Below the pieces are notes generated by a model. It saw only the letters and a program-made list of their open reading frames with translations. It did no database searches and was not told the DNA's origin. The translations under genes were made by a program, and so were the position numbers. Below are positions 36,131 to 46,885 of a DNA stretch of 64,000 bases, piece by piece (within the stretch, counting starts at the first letter, position 1; every line of letters begins with the position of its first letter). Origin of the DNA: Isochrysis galbana (lineage: Eukaryota; Haptophyta; Isochrysidales; Isochrysidaceae); the NCBI GenBank assembly GCA_018136815.1, contig CM030933.1, positions 4,330,341-4,394,340 on the forward strand, read 5' to 3'.

Positions 36131-36549
36131 CTAAGTTTGAGCGGGGGCGCGACGGGGCCTCGCGACGTGCGCCTCTTCAAGCGAGAGAGGAGCTCGCTTT
36201 CTCAACGGAAGGGATCCCTTTCCGCCTGTTGGACCCCGCAGAGTACTTTTATTTATCCGCTTTGCAGAGCGGTTTTCCCCTTGACTTGGAAGAGCAGCGG
36301 CGTGGGAAGATTGCTCGCTTGCGTTCCATCTAACCCGCTCTTTCAATAACCTGCTTGCTAGAACCTGTGTGAAAACCGCAGATTTCTTCCCTCTCTCCGT
36401 CAGGCCGACCATCTCACCAGAGTTCAGAATTGCAGAACATGAGAAGAGAGAGAGTCCGTCCGGGTTTGCCCCTGATCGTCGAGAGACGGACGTTGAGAGC
36501 GGGACAGGAGCGACCGATTGAAGAGGAGAGAGAGAAATAGAGAGAGCGA

Positions 36550-36666
<117 letters not shown>

Positions 36667-36857
36667 TGGGAGAGAGATCGTCTTTAGTTGAAGACGCGCA
36701 AGTTTTTGGAGGCGGAAGAAGCGAGACGGGAGACCGACGGAGACTGAGGGGGAGGGGAAGGGGGAAGAGAGAGGGAGAGGGAGGGAGGAAGAGGGAGGGA
36801 GGGAGGGGGAGGAGGAGGAGGAAGAGAGAGGGCGGGGAGGGGGAGGAGAGAGAAAGG

Positions 36858-37958
36858 ATGACGATAGGGAGGGAGCGATCGAGAGAGCTGAATCTCGCGC
36901 TCTCGCTGTTGGCCGCCATGCCGACCTTCGCCAGCGAGTGCGTCCCAGTGGCAACCACTATGGCCCACAGCCGGATAGTCGGAGGAGTCGAGGTTGACCC
37001 TCCTCGCAAGTACCAGTGGATCGTCTCGCTCCAGACGGACGGCGGCCGGCACTTCTGCGGCGGCACGCTAATACGGCCGCAGTGGGTCCTCACAGCTGCG
37101 CACTGCACGCAGAGCACGGTTGGTCAGGTTGTCATCGGCATGCATAGCATATCTGCCACCGACAGCTGCAAGGAAACGCGGAATGTCATACAGATTATCA
37201 ACCATCCAGACTACAACTCCGGCACGAGCGAGAATGACGTCTCCCTCTTGAAGCTCGATTCGCCTGTCGCCATGTACGCTCCAATCGATGTCCTCAACGG
37301 CTATCTTTCTCCCCCGCAACACGACGCGGCTGGTGAGCTTCTGACTGTCGCTGGCTGGGGCACACTAACGTCCGGTGGTTCAACTCCTGACAAGCTCATG
37401 GAGGTGGACGTGCCTGTGGTGAGCAATGCTGATTGCAACACTGCGTATGGTTCCGGCTCAATCACCGCCGACATGATTTGTGCCGGCCTCTTAGGCACAG
37501 GCGGCAAGGACTCGTGCCAAGGCGACTCGGGTGGCCCGCTTTTTGCTGTTGACAAGGGCGGAAGCTATGTGCTGATCGGCGTTGTTTCATGGGGAAGCGG
37601 CTGCGCTGATGCCGATTACCCTGGGGTATATGCGAGAGTTTCATACTTTCGATGGTTCCTTTGCGCCAACCTCGGCGAAAGTTGCTCGCCCTCTCCACCA
37701 TCCCCACCTCCTATACCGGGTATCTGCTCGAACACTTGTGACGGCCAATCCCAAATGTCTTCGGACGGCTTCTGTGATGATGGAGGTGAGGGATCAGAAT
37801 ACTCATATTGTCGGTACGGCACAGACTGCGAGGATTGCGGCCCTCGGCCATTTCTCTCACCCCAATCCCCGCCACCAAGCACGGAATCTAGCGGCTTGCT
37901 GTCCTGGTTGCTGCCAAATGGCGCCTCGTTTAGTGAGTACTTCTCGACTTGCAAATAA
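36858..37958 (+). CDS. Secreted trypsin-like serine protease (S1A) with Cys-rich C-terminal domain
   Basis: A 366-aa single-exon gene. I chose the ATG at 36858, since the frame upstream is purine repeat. Residues 10-26 (ELNLALSLLAAMPTFAS) act as a signal peptide. Activation would cleave R39/I40-V-G-G. The catalytic triad is visible: H82 (LTAAHC), D127 (ENDVSLLKL) and S224 (GDSGGP). D218, six residues before the serine, marks trypsin specificity for Lys/Arg. CGG at 67-69, AGWGTL at 165-170 and VSWGSGC at 243-249 are all in place. The chymotrypsin fold ends around YFRWF (263-267), where the usual C-terminal WI helix is cut short. A Pro/Ser linker then leads to CSNTCDGQSQMSSDGFCDDGG ... GTDCEDCG (290-328), a Cys-rich module I recall from algal extracellular proteins. 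It is likely secreted as a zymogen. Confidence 0.93.
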   Translation: MTIGRERSRELNLALSLLAAMPTFASECVPVATTMAHSRIVGGVEVDPPRKYQWIVSLQTDGGRHFCGGTLIRPQWVLTAAHCTQSTVGQVVIGMHSISATDSCKETRNVIQIINHPDYNSGTSENDVSLLKLDSPVAMYAPIDVLNGYLSPPQHDAAGELLTVAGWGTLTSGGSTPDKLMEVDVPVVSNADCNTAYGSGSITADMICAGLLGTGGKDSCQGDSGGPLFAVDKGGSYVLIGVVSWGSGCADADYPGVYARVSYFRWFLCANLGESCSPSPPSPPPIPGICSNTCDGQSQMSSDGFCDDGGEGSEYSYCRYGTDCEDCGPRPFLSPQSPPPSTESSGLLSWLLPNGASFSEYFSTCK

Positions 37959-39150
37959 GTGTGGCCGTGGAGACAGGTCCGTCAATCGCAGATCCGTCGC
38001 GCATTTCGATGATGGAGCGGCTTCGTTGCAGAATCATAAGAGGTCGCGTTCCGTCGAAAGTAGGACAGATTGGGTTGAGCCATCGAATGTCCACGGTCGT
38101 TTTATTATTGGTTACGTGACCCGTCTATATCACTAGTTTGTATACGGATGCCAATGCGAATCGTAAAAGTTCCGCCCCGCCCGTCAACCCGCCCCCCTTT
38201 GTGCGAATCGTAAATGTGCCATGTGCAGTTTGTTTGTGCCAATGGCTCAGCTCCTACTGTCGTGGATAGGGGGAGCCACACCGCGCCGCACGCTCTATCT
38301 TTAGAGCGTGTCCCTTCCGCGCCCCGTTCTTTCCCTCTTCATCCGCGCCCCGCCCTTCCCCTTTTCCCGCGCAACTACTTTTACAAGTAGGAGGCCAATG
38401 GGGGCCTCGCGCCCCCCTCTCTCCAGCTCGCAGACACCCCGCAGCATTCCCCCCCCCCCTTGTGTGGGTTGCTCGCTTTTGGGGCTAGACTATGAAAATA
38501 CATACGAGGTGCCTCAAGCCCCACTTAGACGATGACACCGCACCTCGCGCGATCTTGTGGTGGAGCCTTGGAGGCCGCAGTGTGGTGCCTCGTTCCGTTG
38601 TCGCAACCGGAGACCCATCTCAGGGGCAGCTCGCAGGGAAATCGATGGAAAAAAGAACACATTCGAGAAGGTTGGAGGAGCACTCTTCACTCTCCAGTAA
38701 AGTATCCGGTAACCCCCACGCTGATTTTTTGATGGTGCTCCCCGCGGGTGGGGGAACGGTGACGGGGAGGAGGCCTTTCGAACGATGGCTCGGACCCCGG
38801 CTGCCCAAGCCTTTGGGGAGTTGGGAGAGGGGTGCTGGACCGACGGGGTGACGGTTACGCACAGGCAAACAGCATAGCGCAGGAATTAGGAGGGAATCTT
38901 CTAAGAGCACTAAGAACCCATAATTGGTTCATTAAGAACGGCCGCACTGGAGTAACGCATAATAACGCACGCCACGCGGTCAAATTGTGTAATCAAACGG
39001 TGAGCACCTCAGAGTTGCACAAGGGGCAACCGTTCCTTGGATCGGTGGCATACCTAAGTGCGACAGAACCTAAAACGCTAGCAGCCGCAAGCAAGGAGGG
39101 CAAACGAGGCGAGAGGCAACGCCTCCTCGTTGGCAGCGTGCAGGACCTGC
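37959..39150. other. Unassigned stretch with a 9-bp hairpin
   Basis: No gene recognised. At 38289-38310 CACGCTCTA-TCTT-TAGAGCGTG forms a perfect 9-bp stem with a 4-base loop, like the hairpins found at the heads of retroelements elsewhere here. 38350-38470 is C-rich. Confidence 0.45.
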
Positions 39151-39157
39151 CCACAGA

Positions 39158-39692
39158 CACAGAGCTGTGCTCCCAAGCTCCCAAGCCCCTGCAGGCCATC
39201 TGGGGACCTGAAGTGGGGCCGCAGGCGCGCGCCATGGGCCCCCGCCGCAGGGAAGAGAGGAGGAAGAGGGAAGAGAGAGGCGCTAACGTATCTTCTTGCC
39301 CCGTCTAGGTAAAAGAAGATGGGGGGCGCCGGAGCCAGGAGGGAAGGGGAAGGGCCGCGGCGAGCCGCGGCCACTCGCTCTGGCGAGGGAGATTAGCGCT
39401 CTGGACCCCTAAATTCACGAGTGCCCCCCCCCCCCTGCGTTATTTTACCCGAAAGGGGTTTCCCCCCAGCGTGGCCTCGAGGAGAGGGTGTGCTGGGGTG
39501 CGCAGGGTCGGTGCGTGCACTGGGGGGAGGACAAATATCGAGCGAGGGGAGGGGGCAGTGCGTAGTGCCCCCTCCCCCCGGTACCACTCGGACACCAGGC
39601 TCGCCAGGCATGGCGGGATTCCGGGAATGAAAAGTTGTGTCCAATTAGCTAGTGGGGTTGGCTAGGATATAACATTAATCATTTAATTTAGT
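39158..39692 (+). mobile_element. Retroposon with tail A, 5' truncated
   Basis: Matches the element at 62278-63231 from about CTGTGCTCCCAAGC and GGGGACCTGAAG onward, through GGGCCCCCGCCGCAGGGAAGAG, CCGCGGCGAGCCGCGGCCACTCG, the C tract with CTGCGTTATTTTACCCGAAAGGGG, GGTGCGTGCACTGGGGGG, to GGTTGGCTAGGATATAACATTA and an AT-rich end. The head module is absent. No target-site duplication was evident. Confidence 0.8.
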
Positions 39693-39849
39693 TCAGTTTT
39701 AAGGATGCTAGCTGTTAGCCAACAAGACCTTCTCCAAGACTACAATTTCTAACGACCTTCAAGTTGAAGCTTCAAGTGTTCATCTCCGCCTTATCTATCT
39801 CAACTCTCCATATTACCGGCGGTAAAGGGTGCGCGGCGTGGGCGCCGCG

Positions 39850-40809
39850 ATGGTGAAGTTGGCATCGCGCCCGTCCCCGAAGGGCAGTCGGCTCTCGGCT
39901 GAGGGCAGCGAGGCAAGGGTGGGCGTGGGCAAGAAGAAGCACATGCTAGGTCACTCACTGCTGCCCGCGCTCCAGGCGGCCGCCAAATCGATCGAGAAGC
40001 CGAGTGAGAAGGCGAGAAGGAAGAGGGCGGCCAAGTCGGCTGTCCTTGGAGCGGTAGAAGGTATGCGCGCCTCTCTCGACGAGCTACTGGCAGAGGGCGA
40101 GGCGCGTGCGGCGGCAAAGACGACAGATGTCGGGCTCACTGCCAAGAAGAGGCTCAAGCTCATCGCCGAGGAGACGGTGAGCGCATGAGAGAGGGAGAAG
40201 GGAGGGGAGTAGCAGGGGCCCAACCCTTGCCTCTCGTTCGGATGCTTGCCGCAGCAAGGACATCGGCCCAGCTGCCTGCCATGTCCGCCTGTGAGTAGCT
40301 GCAACTTGGACTCGGCGTGATACGAGAGTAAAAGGGAATCAAAAGTCTGCTCCGTAGACGTCTGATTGGCGCAGCCATACCAGCATTGGACTAGTAGTCG
40401 GCAGTGTGCGGTGACAACCACCATCCTCTCACAGTGGGAATTACGGGAGGAGGACATGGGTTGAAGCCAGCCTCCTTTTTGACCACCATCATGGCTGCAC
40501 TCTCAGGCCAATATGCTCGATGTGATTGAGCATCCCGCATTCATCGCGGACCCGTTTGCCGCCCTGAGTGCGCATCTCGAAGCCACAGTGGATCAGCAGA
40601 ATAGCCGCGCCCTAGAAAAGAAGATCGAGCGTGTGCAGAAGAATGGTGGTGATGCGGCGGTAAGGAGTGCCAATAAGCGTGCCCCAGGTCCCAGCCACAG
40701 CAGAGGCATCCACAAGAGCTCCATTGCTGGCCGCAAAGCAGGGATGAAGCAGCACAAACGGAGCGGCTGGACAAGTGTCAACAGCAAGCGGAAGCCAGTT
40801 CGACGTTGA
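39850..40809 (+). CDS. SLX9-like ribosome biogenesis protein
   Basis: Two exons, 39850-40176 and 40507-40809, joined by a 330-bp GT-AG intron (donor GTGAGC, acceptor CTCTCAG), phase 0, giving 209 aa. The start MVKLASRPSPKG is short and basic. The middle is helical and Lys/Arg/Ala-rich (KARRKRAAKSAVLGAVEGMRASLDELLAEGE; TAKKRLKLIAEET). Across the splice the segment ANMLDVIEHPAFIADPFAALSAHLEATV closely fits the C-terminal signature of SLX9/FAM207 proteins (hP.F..nPf..i..HL), which act in nucleolar processing of the small ribosomal subunit. A strongly basic tail (HKSSIAGRKAGMKQHKRSGW ... SKRKPVRR) can serve as a nuclear/nucleolar signal. The family call rests on this one motif plus composition, so it is moderate. 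Confidence 0.6.
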
Positions 40810-41189
40810 TGTGATCGAACCCCTCAGGAGGAACCTCTCAGGAGGGGTATGATACAATCTTGCAGGATCAAGTATAGACTGGCTTGCACATTACTTCTCT
40901 GCTTGCTTCGCTTGCCCGCGCACCAAAATACACCTGCCCCTCTACATGTGGTGATGTCGAAATGTGAGAAATATACTAGCCGTACTACAGTACTAGTAGT
41001 AATAAACTACTACTACATCGTATTCTCGCCGCGCACGCGGCTGTGTACCCACTACTCTCACGCAAGCATTGTAAAAATTCTATAATGTTTTTACCACCAT
41101 GGACCCACTCACACATACCCAGACGGGCACGCAAGACAAACCAGCAACGTCGTAAGGCCTGCCCGACCCCCACACTCCGAACCAGGTCC

Positions 41190-41345
41190 TAGGTAGTGCA
41201 CCAGGGCCGGACCCCGGAAACCGAAGAAATAGGAAAGAAGGGGGGCAGGGGAAGAGGTGGAAGGAGGGAAGTTAAGGGCGGTGTTTAGCTAGTGTCGGGA
41301 GGACCGAAAACTAGTAGGTGTGTAGCCCAGAACCTTCAGATGTTC
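41190..41345 (+). mobile_element. 3' end of a LINE related to the copy at 7783-8480
   Basis: The segment GGGGAAGAGGTGGAAGGAGGGAAGTTAAGGGCGGTG ... AGTAGGTGTGTAGCCCAGAACCTTCAGATG repeats, in the opposite orientation, the 3' UTR end at 7860-7765. Only the UTR remains. About 380 bases between it and the SLX9-like gene hold no gene; a short copy of CGCCGCGCACGCGG (41025-41040) recalls tail B. Confidence 0.6.
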
Positions 41346-41349
41346 TTTT

Positions 41350-41880
41350 TTACCACCATGGACCCACTACCACTACTCTCACGCAGCAAATTTTCTGTAC
41401 CCCCACTCCCCGCCCCCCCGCCCCCCCCCCCCGGCGCCATCCCATCCGGCGACTCCCCCCGTTCACAACTAGCTACTAGGCGCCACTGGGGGACTGGGGG
41501 GATAGGGGTGAAGGGCTGCTAGATATGGGCGCTCCGGTTGCCGCCCCCCCCCCCCCCCCCCCGGTGATCCGTTCCCCCCTTCATCCTGCGTCTACCGGGT
41601 AGGCGGCGGCCTCGGTCCCGACTTATCTTGTATCTTGTAAACAAGCGCGGGGCTCTACCGTGTAGCCACGCCCTATCCCCCTTAACCTTTGCCCCCCCTC
41701 TACCTCTACCTGCCTTGCGGCTTCTCCCCTTGTGCACTGTGCACTACATAGGGGCTCGGGGTGTGGGGGTGTCAGGGTTGGGCGGGGTGCTCCGGCCCCT
41801 AGCGGTTCGGTTCCCTCCTTCCTGTGCCACTAGGTGACCCTATTGTCTTGTGGCAGTTTTCCGGTTTCCAATAAGGGTAA
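41350..41880 (-). mobile_element. Diverged tail-B retroposon piece followed by LINE 3' UTR
   Basis: 41390-41660 resembles, inverted, the middle part of the tail-B elements (C-rich tract, CCCCGTACACTACTAG-like and GATATGG-like segments, GGTGATC-GTTCCCCCCTTCATCCTG, CTTGTAAACAAGCGC). 41690-41860 resembles the 3' UTR of the LINE at 22280-22440 (CCACGCCCT..., CTTGCGGC-TTCTCCCCTTGTGC, GGTTGGGCGGGGTGC). Both are well diverged. Confidence 0.5.
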
Positions 41881-41889
41881 GGGTAAGGG

Positions 41890-42595
41890 AGCAAGGGGTA
41901 AGGCTGTGGGCTTGAGACCATTATTTTTCTAATGTCGAGCTCCTTAACCACCCTCGCAATGGTCTCGGAGATCTCCAGATTGAAGTATTTGTCATACGAA
42001 ATATAGAGGGCTAATCGCCAATCATCTTGCGGGGGTGTTATTGCTCGGGGCGTGCAGCCCCGGTCTCTCGCGGTAGGCCGTAGCCGTTGGAAGAGCAGGC
42101 CTAGCTTGCGGCTTGAACCAGGAGGTGGTACCTAGCTGAATGAATAATCGATTATTCGCATTCAATTTACCAACCAGTGAGCAAAGGGGTGCCGGTGGTA
42201 GCCCTAGAATGCGGAGGCACCCGAGCCAACCGACCTGGGCTTCCGAAAGTCTAACCTTCGCTCTTAGCACTAGACAGCGTGCGCTTAGTTCGCCGGGACG
42301 CGCGTCATTTTCCCTGTGCAACAAAAACAGGCGTGTGTGGGGAGGGAGGGCATTCGCTTCTCCCACACTCCAAGGGGACCATTGCCACTCCCCTCCAGAC
42401 CGGTAGGAAATTCCTTGGCCTAGAGGAGCGTGGACAAGTCCGCAAGCCTTCTAGGTCGAGAACTTGAGACAAAAGAAACCACTTCACTCGGGGTGTAGTA
42501 CCTCATCGGAAACCATCCCCGTGAATCCGCTCAACGCCTCTTTGGGAACTTTCATTACAATAAATGCCGTGCTAGTGGACGACTGCGATTGCTAC
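41890..42595. other. Unassigned stretch, possible LINE coding debris
   Basis: A minus-strand stop-free run at about 42040-41920 (DDWRLALYISYDKYFNLEISETIARVV) looks protein-like but is unplaced. Given the LINE 3' UTR next to it, element debris is the likeliest reading. Confidence 0.3.
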
Positions 42596-44753
42596 CTATC
42601 TTCGTCCTCGTGGTGTCTTCGATGTGGTGGAACGTGCGGCGAGATCCCTTGATGGCAACGCCATCGCTGCTGTAGCCCGGCTGTTTGCGGTATTTCGTAT
42701 AGTATCGCACTGCTTACGCGGCGTTGATCGCATCGAAACAGCACTAGCGGAAGCCCTCGAAGCTCGGCTTATGAGGCGCTTCACGGCGCTAGCCATCCCA
42801 TCTTCGTTTTCGCCGATTCCAGCAACCTCGTTGACGCTAATCTTAGTCTCATCGCCCGGGACGCGTGGAGCTAGGCGAAGCAGAGCTTCCACGAATCCGA
42901 AAAAGGCGATGCTACCAACGGGGGGTGGATCCCACCCGTGCCCGAAGTCTTCAGTCTCGAGCCTGGCTGCGGTAAAGGCAGCACGAACCTCTTGAGCACC
43001 CATGCCTGCTCCTTGCTCGCCCAGGATGCGTTCGAACGCGGCCTGGCTCATCACCCATTGCTGCGCGCTCCTATTCGTTGCAAAGCGCTCAAAAAGCAGA
43101 CGTGCTCCATCGAGAGCATCCACCGGTGGCATCGCTGTGTGCAGAGCTTCACATTGGCAATCAGCCACCAATGAGGCTGGGTGCTCCCCTGGTGCAGTCG
43201 CAAGGCGTAGTGCTGCACTCACAACGGAGGCCTTGGTCTCAACTTCATCCTCGTCCGCCCCCGCTATAGCCATTGAAGGAGAATGGTTCACTTCCACCAG
43301 CAGTGGTGTCCCTGTCGAATCGAGCATAACATCCATACCTAGGATCTGAAAAGAACGACGAGGAGCTGCTGCACCGACCTGCATCGCATTGGCGGTGCCC
43401 GTCCAAAGGTTTGCGGACGGCGAATTGCATGAAGTGCCATCGGAGCAGTCAAAGACAGTCGTGTGGGCGTGGGCGATGGTGGGAGCGATTGAAGCAACGG
43501 TGAGGGCGATAAGGCGCCTCACTCGACACCACACAAACTCAGCATCGATTCCACGCGCCTCCAGGTCAGGCAATAGACGCTCGATGGCCTTCTTATTTGA
43601 GGCGCCCCCGTCGACTCCTTGATTGATGGAGGAGTTGGAGAGGTGCATCCGTGCATCGTGCTGATTTGAAGCAGACACCGGGGACCACTGCCTCGAGGCG
43701 AACCGCGCAACACCGCGCCTGCAAACTCAAAGATGGGGGGCGGTGAGTGCGTCATGCTGCACGCAGGGCGCTGAAAGGCACGCTCGAGCACATTCATAAG
43801 CACACACCGTGAAAGGTAGGCCCGCAGCGGTGCGGCACTCGTGATGATGACGTAGAGGCGCAGGTCAAACTTGAGGCCGTCGATCAGCATGGGATTTGCC
43901 AGGTAGGTCTGCACTACCGCACGCGCTGGGGCTGCGGTAGCATAATGCGCAAGGCAAGGCGATGCGTGAGCTCGCGATATGCCTCACCCAATGAGAGAGT
44001 TGTGGTACAACATCGCAAAGGACAAGGTGCTACAGAGGCAAAGCTCGGGGCGGGGAAGGCGGGGGGGGGGGGCAGTGCGGCAATGCCGGGGAAGGCAAGC
44101 GGCATACCCTCCTTACTCTTGAGAAAGGCGCACAGCTCCGAATGGCTACGCACAAGCTTGATTCCCGTACCCTGGCAGCCGTTGTCCGGCTTGATGATGA
44201 ATGCATCAATATTGGCACACTCCCCCGTCTCCGCAGCAACTGCGATAGACGGCGCTCTCGTGCCCACAGCCGATGCGTTCGCATCATATGACTCAATGGT
44301 GAGATCTGATGAGCTGCACTCGTCTCTGTCGCGTATCTCGCAGTGGTGGCGGTGCGCGCGCAGCTGGGCCGCCCACGATTTTTGTCCCACCCACCACGTC
44401 TCCGGCGCGAGCCTCAGGTATTCGCTCGGGTAGAGTCGACGAGCGAGATCGAGCAGCCTCGCGAGGCAGACTTTACGACATATGCGCACCATTGCGTAGA
44501 ACCGGTTCACCTGCGCCTGCGGAGGAAGCGCGAGGAAGTGCGGCCGCCGAATGGGCTCGTCCCACCAGATGACTGACGCAGCGCGGCTCGGCCGCCCGCG
44601 CTCTTCGTGCCAACGATTGCGCGAGAGGACGAGCTCGAGGACCTGGCGATAATACTTGGACGACGCGTGCTCCGTGTTAACCACGCGCGACGCGCCGCCT
44701 TCCCTGCCCCGCGTTGCGCGGCCGACGAGAGGAGAGGCGGCGGCGGCGGCCAT
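42596..44753 (-). CDS. Tubulin tyrosine ligase-like (TTLL) enzyme
   Basis: TTLL enzymes are ATP-grasp ligases adding glutamate, glycine or tyrosine to tubulin, typically on axonemes and centrioles. I read three exons: 44753-44108, about 43931-43808 and 43718-42596, in phase, about 630 aa; an alternative acceptor at 43925 would drop two residues. Motifs in order: [12 protein letters not shown] (83-94), LAPETWWV (115-122), [16 protein letters not shown] (186-201), then across splices [49 protein letters not shown], and [11 protein letters not shown] with [11 protein letters not shown], the metal/ATP-binding end. Splicing restores each motif. Beyond the ligase domain, a segment [27 protein letters not shown] ... 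[16 protein letters not shown] resembles a degenerate EF-hand pair. The tail is Ser/Arg-rich. Which amino acid it adds cannot be told. It fits with BBS1 as a cilium-related gene. Confidence 0.9.
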
Positions 44754-45580
44754 CGCCTCGCGCCGCCCGCCGATAGGAATTACTACTAAAAAGTAGAGGT
44801 AGAGGTACTCCAGTACCCTACTCTACTTTACTTTTCTGTACACAACTGTACAACTCCCCGATCGCGCAGGAGGAAGGATAGGGCGGTCAAACACGCATTT
44901 CTTCACTAAGTCAAGATTGAGGTTTTATCACGCGATCTTTAGGGTATTCTACTGGAAATGGGTACATTATGCAGAATCGGATCAGAAATATGCACATTTT
45001 CGACGCCATTCAACACACAGACACAGACACAGACACAGACCCAAAAACGTTTTCGCGCTCGTGCGAAATCGACGTCGACCACAAAAGTGCACCAGAGGTC
45101 GTGCTGTGCGACGCGCGCCTGCATTCCCCGGGCACGGTTACCCCCGGGCAGGCAGAGCAGAGCCCTGCGCGATCGCACGGCGTCGCCTGCGCCCTCCACC
45201 TCGCCTCTGCTGGCATCTGCTGCCAGCCTCTCGCGCGTGCAGTGCGCGAGTGCGCGGCTGGCCATGAGGCGTCAAAATGACGGTGCTGCGCACGATGGGC
45301 TGGCCCATCACGCGCGGCACGCGCCTCAGCATGGCGGGAGGGGGTGCCTACTGGCCTCTTGGCCGCGCAGACCCTCGCCAGAGCGGCCACAAACCGCTTG
45401 CGAGGCCACTAGCGAAGCCAGCGACCATCGCTGCGGCCGCCATCGCGCGCCGCCGCAGGAGAAAAAGATCAAACTGATTATAGTTTTGCCAAATCATAAC
45501 CTAAGTAATTCTAATTTTAGTCTTCATTTTACCAGTCCAAGACACATATGAGCACAATACATGACACATGACACATGACC
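44754..45580. other. Unassigned stretch upstream of the TTLL gene
   Basis: Contains a short ACAGAC hexamer run at 45019-45042 and a GC-rich block at 45070-45475 with small frames, including a basic 66-aa frame (45277-45477) rich in alanine and arginine at its end. No family recognised; AT-rich sequence follows to 45580. Confidence 0.35.
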
Positions 45581-46501
45581 ACCGGCATGCCCTAATAATA
45601 ATAATAATAATAATAATAATTAATGTTATATCCTAGCCAACCCCACTAGCTAATTGGACACAACTTTTCCGTCCCGGAATCCCGCCATGCCTGACGAGCC
45701 AGGTGTCCGAGTGATACCGGGGGGGTGGGGGCATTGCCCCCTCCCCTCGATATTTGTCCTCCCCCCAGTGCACGCACCGACCCCGCGCACCCCAGCACGT
45801 CCTCTCCTCGAGTCCACGCTGGGGGAAACCCCCTTTCGGGTAAAATAACGCAGGGGGGGGGGGGCACTCGTGAATTTAGGGGCCCAGGAGCGCTAATCTC
45901 TCCTCGCCGAAGCGAGTGGCCGCGGCGAGCCGCGGCCCTTCCCTCCTGGCTCTGGCGCCCCCGTCTTCTCTTACCCAAACGGGGCGAGAAGACACGTTTC
46001 TGCCGGAGGGGAGAGCTGCCGCTCCCCCCTCCCCCCCTCTTCCCTTTTCCTCCTCTCTTCCCTGCGGCGGGGGCCCATGGCGCGCGCCTGCGGCCCCTCT
46101 TCAGGTCCCCAGGAGGCCGGCAGGGGCCTCGGAGCGCAGCTCAGGGGGCAAGTGAGGCTGGGGCATGGCCCTGGCCCCTCCTGCCTCTCCCTCGCTGGCT
46201 CTCGAGCCCCTGCCAGTCGACTGGAGCTGGTTGGGGGGTCCTGATCAGGGGGGCCCAGGGGGAGGAGGGGCTGGTCAGAGGGATGGGCAGGCCACGACGG
46301 GCCAGGGCGGGCGAGTCAGGCGGGCCTGTGGGGAGAGGAATGGGTCAGCAGGGCTGTGTGCTCCTGGCAAGCCATCAGGCGTGCCAGGAGAGTGGGTGGT
46401 TCCTCCCCCATGGCAGGGGAGGAGTGGAGAGAGAGGGGGGCTCGTGCCCTCCCATGGGCGAACTAAGTATAAACTTAGTTGGACCGGCATGCCCTAATAA
46501 T
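45581..46501 (-). mobile_element. Full-length retroposon with tail A and 19-bp target-site duplication
   Basis: The 19-mer accggcatgccctaataat flanks the element at 45581-45599 and 46483-46501. Read on the minus strand, the element starts at about 46482 with the hairpin AACTAAGT-TTAT-ACTTAGTT, has the shared 5' module (CGCCCATGGG..., CTCCTCCCCTGCCATGGGGGAGG, CTCCTGGCACGCCTGATGGC), then the tail-A half with the CCGCGGCGAGCCGCGG palindrome and GGTGCGTGCACTGGGGGG, and ends GGTTGGCTAGGATATAACATTAATT with an (ATT)n tail of about 24 bases. It has no convincing coding capacity, so it must rely on another element's reverse transcriptase. The duplication and tail are the signature of target-primed insertion. 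Confidence 0.92.
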
Positions 46502-46885
46502 GCCAATGTTTCGGTCGGTAGCCGACCAGTCTTACCATATATATGGGACAGTCGAACCATCGAGAGAAAAGGAGGGGTTGTCTCTCGAAATCGAACGTGC
46601 GACACTCGAAAACACGAGGCTGTCCGACGATTCTGCACGTCAACGTGAAAACAAAACTACTTTTTGTGCTCCATGTTGCATGTTGGGATGTTGTGCTATG
46701 AAAACGGGCGAATTATTGATTGGCCCGTGCTTGGCGGGCACGACTTGTGTGTCTCCGAACGTAAATGGCCGTGGAGGCCATCCATCCGTGTGTACAAAAA
46801 ATTCCAAAAGTGGGCTCGAGATGAGCGCGAAGCAGCCGGTGTCCAATCATGATTCACGATACGACTGCCCACAAAAATTGGGGTA

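Noticed and set aside
41870-41892. AAGGGTAAGGGTAAGGG as a telomeric repeat
   Set aside because: GGGTAA is not the TTAGGG or TTTAGGG unit, and there are fewer than three copies.
46520-46620. Possible tRNA-like fold around TCTCGAAATCGAACG
   Set aside because: No complementary acceptor arms 70-75 bases apart and no A-box-like sequence.
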